Assembly: GCA_949987565.1 (NCBI GenBank)
Contig: OX465103.1
Span: 2,037,045-2,101,044, forward strand
DNA: 64,000 nucleotides
Direction: 5' to 3'
From: Luidia sarsii
Lineage: Eukaryota; Echinodermata; Asteroidea; Paxillosida; Luidiidae
In this document: piece by piece, positions 41,819-54,500 of the stretch
Layout: every line of letters starts with the position of its first letter
Position numbering within the stretch: the stretch's first letter is position 1
Notes under the pieces: model-generated
Told to the model about the DNA's origin: nothing
Database searches by the model: none
The model's input: the letters and a program-made list of their open reading frames with translations, nothing else
Translations under genes and position numbers: made by a program

Positions 41819-42060
41819 GGCCGTTTACAAAATGAAGGCTTAGGCTCGGGCTCAGGCTTCGTCTCCATCTAACAAAACCTGGAAATCAAGGTTGCGATTC
41901 GTTTTCAAATTTGAAGGTTTTGTTGGCTTGAAAGGTACAGGGTAATCATCAAGAAATTGGGGCCAAACGCTTATTTCTGGATGCCTGTGATATTACAATG
42001 AGTAAGATAAATATGACCGAAGCCTAAGCCCGAGCCTAAGCCTTCATTTTGAAAACGGCC
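41819..42060. mobile_element. MITE of the GGCCGTTTACAAAATGAAG family
   Basis: The left end (GGCCGTTTACAAAATGAAGG, CTTAGGCTCGGGCTCAGG) is mirrored by the right end (CCTAAGCCCGAGCCTAAGCC, TTCATTTTGAAAACGGCC). It is 242 bp and the best preserved of the three copies. Confidence 0.7.
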
Positions 42061-42089
42061 ATTGTAAACAGACTGTAGATACATCTGAG

Positions 42090-42225
42090 TCTGTGGGCCT
42101 GAGGTTTGGATCCAAGCAGGACCTTTCTCTGAGCATCCTACTAGGCCCACGGTTCAGGCCCTCTAATGTCTTAATGGTTTATACCTGGTCTTTTTAGTCG
42201 GCGAGCAGTTTAGTGTCATAATCTA
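42090..42225 (+). repeat. Decayed hairpin-headed SINE-like element
   Basis: GTGGGCCTGAGGTTTGGATC, a shortened inverted arm, and a tail with TTTTTAGTCGGCGAGCAGTT are recognisable but diverged. Confidence 0.5.
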
Positions 42226-43009
42226 TGTCCCTTTGTGGTAGCGTCATCCGGCCCACTATGTTTGTTAAAACTGAAAATGCTGTCAGGATTTTCCATTTCC
42301 TCTTTGGTGTTTGACTGTATGATGAATGACTTGTTGGAGCAAATGCTCATGTACTGTCTTCTCGAAGATCACAATGTGTAGAGTACACCGTTTCTGTGGC
42401 CAACATGACTAGCCACCAGGGCCCAATTTCATAGAGCCGTCTTCCCTGTGTAAGCAGGATAACAAACTGCCCTGCGGTTTGATGTTCGTTGCTTCTGACT
42501 TGTATTCCACTCTTCTCTGCTTAGCATGAAACAATAATGAAGTTTGGGTTGGCAAGGGGATTCTGTGGCTCATGACTTTTTGTGCTTAAGCCTGTTTTGG
42601 CGCTTAGGCGGCGCTATGAAATTGGCCCCTGATCATAGCATCTGATTAAGTAGTTGTCAATGTAAATCCTCCTCCCCATCATCTTCACAATGTCTAGAGT
42701 GCAGTCTTTCTCTCCGTCACTGACACCCACCAGATCATAGCATCTGATTAAGTAGTTGTTGCTGCAAGAGCTCTTCCTTAAGTTAAGTCCTCAAAGATGC
42801 TGCAGTGTACATTCTCCACCGGTATTATCTGATGAACACAGTCACCCACCATTTTCATACCCGTGCATGTTGTCGCGCATGTTGTCGCGGTTGTTGTCGT
42901 GGTTGGTTAATAATGTGAGTACGGTGCCCCTACTCGTTCATTCTGTGTGTATGGTTGTATACTTAGTCCCAAGAGACACTTGGCGGTCGCTTTTCTCTTG
43001 TAGCATAGG

Positions 43010-43172
43010 TTTCGGTAAACGTGTGGTTCCCTGACTTGATTGTATTTCGTCAGCATTGCAGGCTGGTTGAACCAGTCTATTAGCTGATAGTCTGGTTCCA
43101 AGAGCTTAACATCCTGACAAATACTGTGAAGTCAGGGAACCAAACGGACGACTGCCGTAACAACAGCCACTG
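43010..43172. mobile_element. Palindromic MITE, GTGTGGTTCCCTGACTT family
   Basis: GTGTGGTTCCCTGACTTGAT at the left and AAGTCAGGGAACCAAACGGA with ACGACTGCCGTAACAAC at the right are inverted. The centre reads GGTTGAACCAGTCTATTAGC. A fuller copy is at 60385-60563, in the opposite orientation as judged by its centre. The outer left arm is lost here. Confidence 0.65.
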
Positions 43173-43934
43173 TGTTCGGTAAAATGTGATCAATTGGAAA
43201 TTGTTGAAACAGCAAACACCAAAAAATTGCAACTTTGTAAAGAGGGCATACATCCTCTGTTTTCTTGTGAACTTTTTTGGTCTTCATGTTGGTGGAAGAT
43301 TGCCAAACCAAAGCAAATTATTTCTTACTGTTTCTTCTGTGCCATCGTATAAAAGTAAATCACCTACCGGTATAGTTATAGTTTTCTCACATATGTATAG
43401 GTGCCCTAACTACAAGAAATGCAATTTGATATGTAATTTTTAACATCGATCTAATTCCAGGCTACTAAAAAAAATGCTTCAGTAACATTCATGCTGCGAT
43501 CTGATGCTCTGTACGACTGAAATCACCAGTCTTTTTTACTCTCCTCACGTGTACATTTAAAAAATAAAAATAGTCAGAGGGCCTGAGTGTTGATTACACA
43601 GCATGGCCTTTCGCAGAGGCTGTCTCTATTATTTTTTCTCCAAAGAATGAAAGGCAGATTGGAGATTTGAAGGCAATTGAGGGCAGCAGACAGCAGACAT
43701 CATGGAGTGGCAAATACTTCCACGCAGCAGGAAGGATGCCCATTGACCTCTGCACAGGTTTAAAAAAAAAAAAAAGTTCCATTTTCAAAACAATGAATAC
43801 CTGTGTACAAAAATCATTACGAGTACGGCATGTTTAAAAGTGAGTCAAATCTGGCACAGACGGACATCTGTGGGTGTGTGTGTGACCTTTCTGATGCTAC
43901 ATATTAATTTTGTGGTAGGCTAAAAAGAGTTTGT

Positions 43935-44292
43935 TTAAAGGCCCAATACAACATTGGTGAAGGTCAAAAGATTGCCACAGTTTGTGTGTTAAACCATTCA
44001 ACATCCCCAGAAAGCAATCCTGTGAAGGTTTGAGCTCAAGTGGTGATCAGAGAAAGTAGAAATAGGTAAAAAAAAAAACGTCACGGTTTTTGTGTAAGAA
44101 ATAGTTTATGACTTGCGAGTAATAAACTATTTGTCGATGTTTGAGTGAAGATTTCTAGGGAAGTACAGCATCCCAGACCGTAATATTTCAACATGAGGAT
44201 TCTATCATGACCATCTGCAAACTGTGTGAATTAGAAGGAAATCTGTGGACGTGGATGTTTTCCGATCTTCCCAATGTTGTATTGGCCTTTAA
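43935..44292. mobile_element. TTAA-flanked MITE (GGCCCAATACAACATTGG subfamily)
   Basis: TTAA at 43935-43938 and 44289-44292 brackets inverted ends AGGCCCAATACAACATTGG and CCAATGTTGTATTGGCCT. It is 358 bp. The interior resembles 24220-24598 (CAAACTGTGTGAATTAGAAG versus CAAACTGTATAAGTTTCG), so the two are subfamilies. Confidence 0.75.
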
Positions 44293-44467
44293 GACTAGTT
44301 TGACAATAGTGGTGGCTGGATTCAGAGGGCCCGGCACATAGCCACATCACTGATGCGCTGAATTTGCAGGTTCCGGCACTAAGTGATTGAACGTGTGTCC
44401 AAAGCTCTGCCCTTTGATGCCTGTTAATGTGCTGAAGAAACCGAAGCCCAGGTAAAGCCCCATAAAA

Positions 44468-44665
44468 CCCTAACCGGGGCATGGAAACCACAATTAACCA
44501 CACATGGTTTTTTCTTGTGGGAGGATAAGGGCCACGCACAAGGACATTCCACAGCGGGGTTTTTGTGGTGACCTGTGGTATGTGAGCCTACACCCCTGTG
44601 GGCACTGTGGTAAATTGCGGTATACCGTGTGTGTCCTGTGTGGGAGGTGCAAATCGTTAGGATTA
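44468..44665 (-). repeat. About 200-bp dispersed repeat, uninterrupted (minus)
   Basis: It is the reverse complement of 53546-53745 over its length (GGAATGTCC, ACCACAGGTCACCACAAAAA and GTATACCGCAATTTACCA blocks), with ends resembling CCCTAAC/GTTAGGG. Confidence 0.7.
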
Positions 44666-46019
44666 ATGTCTCTCTTTTGATCAGATGTTAGAGTCTGTTG
44701 ACTTTCACAAATGCAGATAATATGTACATTAGAGAATAATACTAGTTTGCACACTCTATTTTACAGATTCAAGGTTAACAGTGCTGTTTGTAAATAGTAT
44801 TTATATGATGAAAAAAAATACTCATTGTGGTCAACGTTTTGCCAAATAGCCAAGCCCAAATAGCCCCTCTTGAACAAAAAAGGGATTCCTATGCAATGTG
44901 AGTTTCTAGTGTGTGTGTTAAGATCAGGCTTTGCAAAAGGTAAATACCGTGTAAATAGGTTGTACAGTGGACTGACTGTCATTTCTTGTGGCGATAAGTA
45001 ATTGAAAGGTAAGCATTGTACTAACTTAGAATTCAGCTGCTGCATTATCGTAGCATTTAATTTGCTTCCCTGGTAGACAGAGTAACCCGCTGCCTCCATG
45101 TTGCATATGTTAGGAGTGATACATGTCGTCAGAACTATCCAGAGCTCCGCTAAGCTAAGCTAATAAGTATAACTTCAGCCGAACACCCTTCTTTTTGTAT
45201 AGCTTATGTTTCAGCCTCATTTGTATTTGTGTCATCCATTCAACATAAGAGTGGCAGTTGGCTTCAATCTGGAAATTCTGTTTTCAGCAAAAATTCAACA
45301 TACCGTATTAGAGTTCTTCCAATGACAGGTCAGATTCAGAGCCTCAGCCCAAGCTATGAAAGTTGGAACTGATCCAAGTATTCCTAAAATCAAATTTCCC
45401 AGAATCCACTGGTCTTGTGAATAAACTGGTACTTGTACTAAGCTGGTTTCCTGCAGCAGTTTTGAAGATTACAGCAGCTTGAATTGGATTTTTGCAGTGG
45501 AGTGCCAAAACAAAAATCACCACTACATTTGATTGCTTTTCTGTAACTTTTTTCCTGTTTCAATTTTGTTGTCAATTTCAAGTTTCATCCATTGCTTTCA
45601 TGTATGATAGTGTAATTCCAGTGATATGATTTCCTGTATGGAAGTTTTAGGTGCCTTCTTGTATATGATTTGCTGAACGAATCTGATGAGGTATCAGATG
45701 CTTGTAAATGCTGTATATTTTATTTTGTCTGTTCCCATAGAGGGCAGATTTTCAGGAATAAAAGATATTTCGCTTGTTTTGAACAAACGGAAGTCCTGTT
45801 TTGTTTATTTTAGGGACGTTTGGGATGGATAGATGAATAGTTGGTTGGAGGGATGGGTGGTTGGAGGGATGGATAGATGGTTGGTGAATGGATGGGAATG
45901 GGATGAATATGAACTGTATGAGAAAGCAAAATGATAAAACCTACAAGGTCTTAGCAATAATTGTGGTTACATGGGTGCTTGTCCATGATTCCAAGCATTC
46001 AAAATTAGTGAGTATATTT

Positions 46020-48730
46020 CCACGAGTATGAGCTCCTGGCCATGTGTACAAAAACGAGTCCTTGTACTTGAGTATGGAGTGAGTTCTTGGCCATGAGTAA
46101 AAAAATATGCGCTCTTGGCAGTGTTAATGACTTGGCCATGAGTTTCAGAACTTGAACATGGGTATAGATGAGTCCTTGGCAATCAGTATGGACAGGTATT
46201 GGTCATGAGTATGAGAATTTGGGCACTGGTACAAATATGAGTCTGACTTCAGTATGATATTAGTTCTTGCACATGAATATGAAACAATTTCTTGGTAATA
46301 AACAACAGTACAAGTAATTGACAATGAGAATAAATAAGTATTTGTGGACATTTGTACAAATATAAGTACATGTACTTGAACTTAAGTATGGAATGAACTC
46401 TTGTCATGAGTATGAGAACTTGGCCACGAGTACAAATAGGAGAACTTGGCCATGAGTACAAATATGGGAACTTGGCCACAAGTACAAATATGTGAACTTG
46501 GCCACAAGTACAAATATGTGAACTTGTCCACGAGTACAAATATGTGAACTTGGCCACGAGTACAAATATGAGAACTTGGCCAGGAGTACAAATATGAGAA
46601 CTTGCCATGAGTACAAATATGAGAACTTGGCCATGAGTACACATACCGGAGTACTTGGCCATGAGTACAAATAATTATGAGAACTTGGCAAAGAGTACAA
46701 ATATGAGCACTTGGCCATGAGTACAAATATGAGAACTTGGCCATGAGTACAAATATGAGAACTTAGCCACAAGTACAAATATGAGAACTTGGCCATGAGT
46801 ACAAATATGTGAACTTGGCCACGAGTACAAATATGAGATCTTGGCCACGAGTGCACATACCGGAGTACTTGGCCATGAGTACAAATATGTGAACTTGGCC
46901 ATGAGTACAAATATGAGAACTTGGCCACGAGTACAAATATGAGAACTTGGCCATGAGTACACATATCGAAGTACTTGGCCATGAGTACAAATATGTGAAC
47001 TTGGCCACGAGTACAAATATGAGATCTTGGCCACGAGTACAAATATGAGGACTTGGCCATGAGTACAAATATGAGAACTTGGCCATGAGTACAAATATGA
47101 GAACTTGGCCATGAGTACAAATATGAGAACTTGCCATGAGTACAAATATGAGAACTTGGCCATGAGTACACATACCGGAGTACTTGGCCATGAGTACAAA
47201 TAATTATGAGAACTTGGCCAAGAGTACAAATATGAGCACTTGGCCATGAGTACAAATATGTGAACTTGGCCATGAGTACAAATATGAGAACTTGGCCACG
47301 AGTACAAATATGAGATCTTGGCCACGAGTACAAATATGAGAACTTGGCCATGAGTACAAATATGAGCACTTGGCCATGAGTACAAATATGTGAACTTGGC
47401 CATGAGTACAAATATGAGAATTTGGCCACTTGTATCAATATGAGAACTTGGCCACAAGTACAAATATGAGAACTTGGCAATGAGTACAAATATGAGAACT
47501 TGGCCATGAGTACACATACCGGAGTACTTGGCCATGAGTACAAATATGAGAACTTGGCCACGAGTACAAATAATTATGAGAACTTGGCCACGAGTACAAA
47601 TATGAGCACTTGGCCATGAGTACAAATATGAAAACTTGGCCATGAGTACAAATATGAGAACCAGTTGGCCACGAGTACAAATAAGAGCACTTGGCCATGA
47701 GAACAAATATGAGAACTTGGCCAGGAGTACAAATATGAGAACTTGGCCATAAGTACAAATATGAGAACTTGGCCATGAGTACAAATATGAGAACTTGGCC
47801 ATGAGTACACATACCGGAGTACTTGGCCATGAGTACAAATATGAGAACTTGGCCATGAGTACAAATAATTATGAGAACTTGGCCACGAGTACAAATATGA
47901 GCACTTGGCCATGAGTACAAATATGAAAACTTGGCCATGAGTACAAATATGAGAACTTGGCCACGAGTACAAATAAGAGCACTTGGCCATGAGTGCAAAT
48001 ATGTGAACTTGGCCATGAGTACAAATATGAGAACTTGGCCATGAGTACAAATATGAGAACTTGGCCATAAGTACACATACCGGAGTACTTGGCCACGAGC
48101 ACAAATATGTGAACTTGGCCACGAGTACAAATAATTATGAGAACTTGGCCATGAGTACAAATATGAGAACTTGGCCACGAGTACACATACCGGAGTACTT
48201 GGCCATGAGTACAAATATGTGAACTTGGCCATGAGTACAAATAATTATGAGAACTTGGCCATGAGTACAAATATGAGAACTTGGCCACGAGTACACATAC
48301 CGGAGTACTTGGCCATGAGTACAAATATGTGAACTTGGCCATGAGTACAAATAATTATGAGAACTTGGCCATGAGTACAAATATGAGAACTTGGCCATGA
48401 GTACAAATATGAATACTTGCCCACGAGTACAAATGAATACTTGGCCATGAGTATATATACGTGTATTTGGCCACGAGTACAAATGAGTACTTGGCCAAGA
48501 GTGCAAAATGAGTACCGGTACTTGGCCAAGAGTGCAAAGGAGTACTTGGCCACAAGTATAATAATGTGGCCATGAGTATATATACCAATACTTGGCCATA
48601 AGTATAAATAGGAGTACTTGCCCATGAGTATACTATACATATGAGCACTTAACCATGAGTACAAGTATTGGCCATGTGTTCAAGTATGAGTACTTGTTCA
48701 TGGGTACAAACTCCTGGTCAAAAGTACACA
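46020..48730. repeat. 26-bp minisatellite array, about 100 units, between NEDD1 and GDI
   Basis: The unit AAATATGAGAACTTGGCCAT plus GAGTAC is repeated over about 2.7 kb; the ends (46020-46380 and 48420-48730) are decayed. Variant units (ACATACCGGAGTACTTGG and AAATAATTATGAG) recur at spaced intervals. Three consecutive 110-bp higher-order repeats are visible at about 48070-48400. The minus strand has no stop in the unit, so all three frames are open for up to 393 codons with a 26-residue period. I treat those as fortuitous. Confidence 0.97.
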
Positions 48731-51458
48731 AGTTGCAGACACCAGATAATAAGGAATACCAATAGGAACAAGGTCATGTTGTTTTTGTTTATTTGTTTAT
48801 TTATTTATTGATGCGCCAAGTTGAAATTTGTCCTCACATGAATGGTAACTAAAACAGCATTTCGAATGAACTTCATTCCAAGTAAAGAAAATGACATGAT
48901 TTATTTAAGTATACTGGTGTAACGAAAAAGAAATCAAGTTATGTGGACTCTACATGCTGCACGTAGGCCTTCATAAAGGCAGGTTAATGGTCAATATCAC
49001 AGTAATATTACAGTTACAAGAGCCCAAAAAAAAGGAAACAAAAGATCGTTCTTCAGTAACAAGGAATGCATCAAATCATCATCACAAAATTCTCAATTGA
49101 AAGAACATGAGATTTGGAGTTACACAAGGAGTTTGTCTTTGGGAGGAGAGGATTGAATCATAAATACAAAGTGTTGATAAAACTGACAAGACCTTATGTT
49201 GTTATTCTTGGCTTAGCAATTTCAAAGCAAATTCAGCTAGAATTGACTGTACACCAACAAGTTTTGATAATGTCTTAAATACTGTACCTTATCCATTAGG
49301 TAGGATTATATGATTTAAGTTAATCTAACACCACTTTCCACAAAAAAAAATTCAAGTTTACCTTTGTGTATTCATTCTCCAGTCAGAAATATTGCTGAGA
49401 TTTGTTTCCGATGCAAAATGCTTGAAATCTGCTGAATTTGAGAAATGTCTTTTATGGAATTGTCTTTGCGTTAAACACGTTTGTTACCCTATAACTGTTA
49501 CACTTCAGTAAATTTCCAAAACAGACAATGATCAAAATTTAAATTCAAATGGCCTTTAGGTTGCTGTTAGCAATAATAATCTTGGAAATGAAACATCGTG
49601 AATATTCATTCTCTACTTTAGAGGATTTTTTCCCGTATTCAATGAATCAACATGATGTAAGACAAAAACTGCAAATATACAACTACAAACTTTCCTTGGA
49701 ACAATCTTCAGAAAGTCATTTGTTTTTCAGTCTGATTATGCCTTTCAGGAAAATGAAACCCACAAGAGATACCACAGCATGGAAACACTGAGGATACTTC
49801 TTGACGGAAAAATAAACAGTCTTTAATAAGGCTTCCCCCAACGTTTGAAATTTAAGTATCTGCAAAACTCTACAACAGTAGGTATCGGTTAACCAGGTGC
49901 CTATTTACGTTTTGTTAATTTTTTTTTCTTGCTTTACCATGTCAAAACATCCATGCAATCTTATAATCACGAGTACAAGAAGTGTTCCACGTACAATTGT
50001 CTTACACTTGTCGCTAAGCTTCAGTAATTTGGTACATCAACTATAAATTCTACAACACAGAGATACGGGTACCAGAGATACCGGAGAACCAACCCCACGT
50101 TATGCCATTCTTGCTGTGAAACAGTGCTAAGCAGCTGCAGACTGGACAAAAAACATCAATCAGGCTATAGTGGAAGATCGTGCCCTTAATTCTCACATCT
50201 TTGGTGATATATTACATATGTTTGTTTTGTTTCTCTTCCCCCAAGTTGATTCCGCACAACGTGGACCCTACCACTAAGCTAATGGCTTTCAACACTATAA
50301 ACGGACAAGGATACGACTTGATTTAGGCCTTGGCAGCACACTCGAAAAGAACTTAAGAATTAATTACCGGCATCTGAATGGCAAAAGTGGCAACCAAGGG
50401 GGCGCCCCTCAGTGATCAAACCAAGCACAAACGGTACAAGAATCAAGCTTGTTTGGTGAGAGGAATGCACCTATTGTATGTGGTTTTCAACCAGTCCCCC
50501 ACTTGATAACACACTTTTAAGCCCTCTTTAAACACAGACCGCAGAGCTACTGAATCAACCAACCAACCCTGCCTACAAGCACTGGACCAACAGAGGACCA
50601 GTATGGATCACTGCATCACCAATTATTCCGCAAAATTTGTGCATAATAAATCCAAATTTTCCATCCTTCCCTCCCCCCCACAAAAAAAAAGACCAATCAG
50701 CATTAATCAGTTCTTACTTTTTAAATGTATTTTTCTGAAAATCTTATTTTCTAAACGTTATCTTCATAACATTGGTACATGCATGCAAGGTTTTATCTGG
50801 AGGTATAGACAGAAGCCCCTGCTGCAACACGGATGACCATCCGGACAGTGCATGAGTAGACAGGCCACCAGACTACATTCCTTCTACAGGTATAAGTAGA
50901 AATCACATTAGTCTTGCTGGTCCCCTCTAACTCGGGAGAGATTGCCACGATGCCAAAGTGCCCCCGGGGGAACAAGCAGAGAATTCAACATGAACATATC
51001 AATCCAAATTTTACTTGTGTGCTAGATCACTTGTCTGTCTTCTTAACCAGTAAACTCAAGGAAATTGAAAATGTGACTGCCCTTTTGCTTACAGTTCAAC
51101 AGTGCGCGCTGCATTGAACTGCAACAACGCAGGCAGATATGCGGCATCATCTCCAATGCTGGCAGTCTGCAAAACAGCAGCTTTGGACACTTTTTTTTTT
51201 CCCGTTTTGATAATGATCATGAAGGAACAACCGATGAGTGTCTACGTCCCTCTCTCCCTATGTAAGACTCCAGAGGGATCAGAGGAATGGACCACCCAGC
51301 CCCCACCCCAAATAAAGAAGAAATATCGAGGACACAGAGAGCCGGGGGGGGGGGGGTTGAAGGGCCAAGCAAGGCAAACTTGCCGAGACCTACGTGCACT
51401 TGTTACCTAAGGATGGAATGGCGGTGTATTTGTTTTTAAGTCTTTGGGGGAGGGGGGG
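48731..51458 (-). other. Probable GDI 3' UTR and flank
   Basis: AT-rich sequence runs downstream of the GDI stop. On the minus strand, several overlapping AATAAA signals lie at 48788-48809 (seen as TTTATT on plus), right before the 26-bp array. That would give a 2.7-kb 3' UTR. No other gene is recognisable; 51218-51410 has only short frames. Confidence 0.35.
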
Positions 51459-51599
51459 CTATTCCGCGACACAGCTGGTGTCCAGCTGAACCTTGGAGAA
51501 GTCGGCCGGCTGGCCGGTGATCCTCTGAATCACGTCCTTGATGTCTCGGCAACTCGTCTCAAAGTGAGTGGTGGCGTCGTAGGACGTGGTGATGAAGAC
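51459..51599 (-). CDS. GDI: GDI exon 9 (terminal)
   Basis: Residues 394-439 and stop TAG (51459-51461), phase 0. It begins [20 protein letters not shown] and ends DTSCVAE. Acceptor CTTTCGCAG read on minus. Confidence 0.94.
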   Translation of the reverse strand, partial: VFITTSYDATTHFETSCRDIKDVIQRITGQPADFSKVQLDTSCVAE

Positions 51600-54500
51600 C
51601 TGCGAAAGAGAGAGAGAGAGACGGGGTTGGGAGAAAAGGGAAGTCAGCTCCGTCTCAGTGACAACACCACCTCGGCATGAAGAAGCCGAACAGCCCATCA
51701 ACTTCTTGAAAATCAACTCCTTGGACTCTGATCAAAATAAGAATGCTTAACATTTTGAAAAGGTTTGCGGCGACACCCATGTGATGGGAGTTCTCTTTTG
51801 CGATGTGTGGTTCTGAAAACGACCGGAGGATTTAAAAACCCACAAACTGTATTTCTACTATTCATAGCCTCAACATTTCTTAACGTTTCACACAATGTAT
51901 AAAATGAAGCTGAAATGTTCTAACTGACTTAAATGATTTCCAATGTAAATCTCAAAAATTAAGAGGGCCTGACCTTTCTCAAAAGCTTTCTGCCTTTCAA
52001 ATATTCCTGCTAGGATTGAAACATCAGGCTCACTACATTTGTCTAAATCAGGAAAGGTGATATAGCTTGTTTTGGAAAAAAAAATTATCCCAGACTTAAA
52101 AATGTCAAAGGCATGCAACAAAAACACTTAACTTTGACCTCCCACAAAAACCTCCAGCTACATTTTCAATCTGATTGGCATAATGACTGATTATCAGAAG
52201 GTACAAATAACACTGGGGATGATTTCAGACCGTTCATAATGAAATGTATAAAGCAAACAGACACTTCAAAATTAGCATCGGACAAGTGACTTCTAAACTT
52301 TATAAGGAGAAGTCTGTTCGTATTTCATCATCCCTAACGCTATCCGGCCCTTCACAATGCCGCCATTACCCTGGGCTTCCCAAAGCTCCCCCAAACAGCC
52401 AGATACTCACATTGTTTTCAGTGCCGTCGTTGATCGGCTCGTACAGGTCGCTGACAGAGACAAACTTCTTCTTGATGGGTTCCAGGTAGCCCAGGGCAAT
52501 GTCTAGTTCGCGCTCCGGCTGGTCTGTCTCCACCTTGCAGGCCGCGATGGCAATGTAGTAGCCGTCTGGGGCCACTCTGTGTGCGTACGACACGCAGCAG
52601 ACGTAGATATCTGTGGGCAGAGAGATGGGCGATCAGGAAGCGTTGACATGCAACTGAGGCTTAACCCTCCTCTCCTTCAACCCGCCATTAAAGGTATACA
52701 GAAATCAAAATCAACTTGGGGTTAAATCAATCGATGTTGTTATAAAACTAAGTGTCTAATTTTTTAGACCAAAAATGGTTAATTTAGCCAAAAAACGCTA
52801 AATATTTTGGTCCAAAAATTGTGCCCCCCACTTTATGGAGACGAACGTACTACGTTACATACAGAATTTGTGGTCAGCCTTGAGGTCGTGCGCTTTGCAC
52901 TGGCCCAGCATTGTCTCTATTGTCTATCAGCCGTAAATACCGCAGTGTGCAGTAGTGCATTTTATCATCTCAGCATTTTGATCGCCTCGCTCGGCTGCTT
53001 TTAGTCTGTATGTGACGTCACATGCTCACAGGGGGAATTTTTTGGGGCGGGACGAACATGGCCTTTTTTCAATGTTTTGGAACGAAATTAGGCACTAACA
53101 AAATTTTTAAAAATCAATCCGGTATTAATAATATTGTGAGCATTACCTAAGGAGAGTTTTTAGCTCTTTTTCAAATCCTATTAACGGCAACTCAAGGATA
53201 GTACTTAAGCAGTTCGAAAGATTGCAGAAATAGCTTTCGTGGCAACTAAACCATCTTCCCTTGTTGAAGCAGTTGTTGCTGCAGAAGCTTATGCACTCCT
53301 TTCCGACCCTCAAAATTTAGTGGGCCTAGCAGGACCTTTCTCAAAGGCCTTTCTTTCCGCCTTTGAGAAAGGTCCTGCTAGGATTGAAACGTCAGGCCTA
53401 CTAAATTTTGAGATTTGCATTTTGGTAATTTTAGTCAGTAAGCAATTTTTTGTATATCAGTTTTTCCGACTCGTTAGTCTTTGAAGTGCTAGGCCTATAC
53501 TCTGGTTGTTCAAATTCTTCAGTTAGACTGACACTGCTACATTGGCCCTAACGCTTTGCACCTCCCGCACAGGACACACACTGTATACCGCAATTTACCA
53601 CAGTGCCCACACGGGTGTAGGCTCACATACCACAGGACACCACAAAAACCCTGCTGTGGAATGTCCTGGTGCATGGCCCTTATCCTCCCACAGGAAAAAC
53701 CACGTGTGGTTAATTGTGGTTTCAATGCCGGTTAGTGTTAACACATCCCTCAATCGTTTTCAATTCCCTCCCTGCCTTTGCACTTTAACATGAGACCGTT
53801 TCCCCAAACTCGGAAATCCCATCTACTCCATCTGAAGGCCCTCAAGTTGGCGTGCCTTGCAGTGCCCAATCAAACTCCACTCGGCACCCGGACCTTACCC
53901 GACTTGCGTCCCGGGACCTGACTGCAGGGGAATATGATCTGGGAGGAGGCATTCATGACGGGATGCTCCAGGATGCAGATGATCCGCACCACCCGGCCCA
54001 CCTTCTTGACCAGGTTGGGGAAGTAGCTGGGGTCGCCCACCACCATCTTGCAGCGGGCGGTCTCCCCCTCCGACTTGACGCCGACCACCTTGCCGTCCTC
54101 CATGACGATCTCATCGATGGGCTTCTCCAGCATGTAGGTGCCGCCGTACAGTGCACTCAACCTATCGGACGTTGAGGGGGGGGGTGAGAGAGACAAAGAT
54201 ATGTCTGCAATCAGACCACAGATTTCAGCTCGACTGGTAACAGTGACCCAGATAGATGTCTGACCACCAGGAACTCCAAGAGCCTAATTGTTTGCCAATT
54301 TAAAACACAAATTAAATTGATCTTCACTATGTCCACTATGTTCACTAAGTCCATTCACTAAGAGAGTTCTTGCCAATTGGTTAACCCTAACACTGCCTGA
54401 AACCCCAAATTACCACAATTGTGGTCTGTTTTACAAAGTGTTAGGGAAGTATTACTATAAAAAAAATCAGTCTTCACTATGAAGTCCATTCACTGACTTC

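Larger units (their letters stand above)
41173..45790 (+). other. NEDD1 3' flank, possible long 3' UTR
   Basis: No further gene is seen. AATAAA at 45757-45762, followed by a T/G-rich stretch, is the most typical polyadenylation site. AATAAA near 43562 and 45420 are alternatives. Several repeats interrupt the stretch and are listed separately. Real transcript length is unknown. Confidence 0.35.

Noticed and set aside
46404..48599. Minus-strand open frames of up to 393 codons rich in YLYSWPSSHICTHGQ
   Set aside because: They are translations of the 26-bp satellite. Stop-free units open all three frames equally, no start context or splice signals were seen, and there is no domain.
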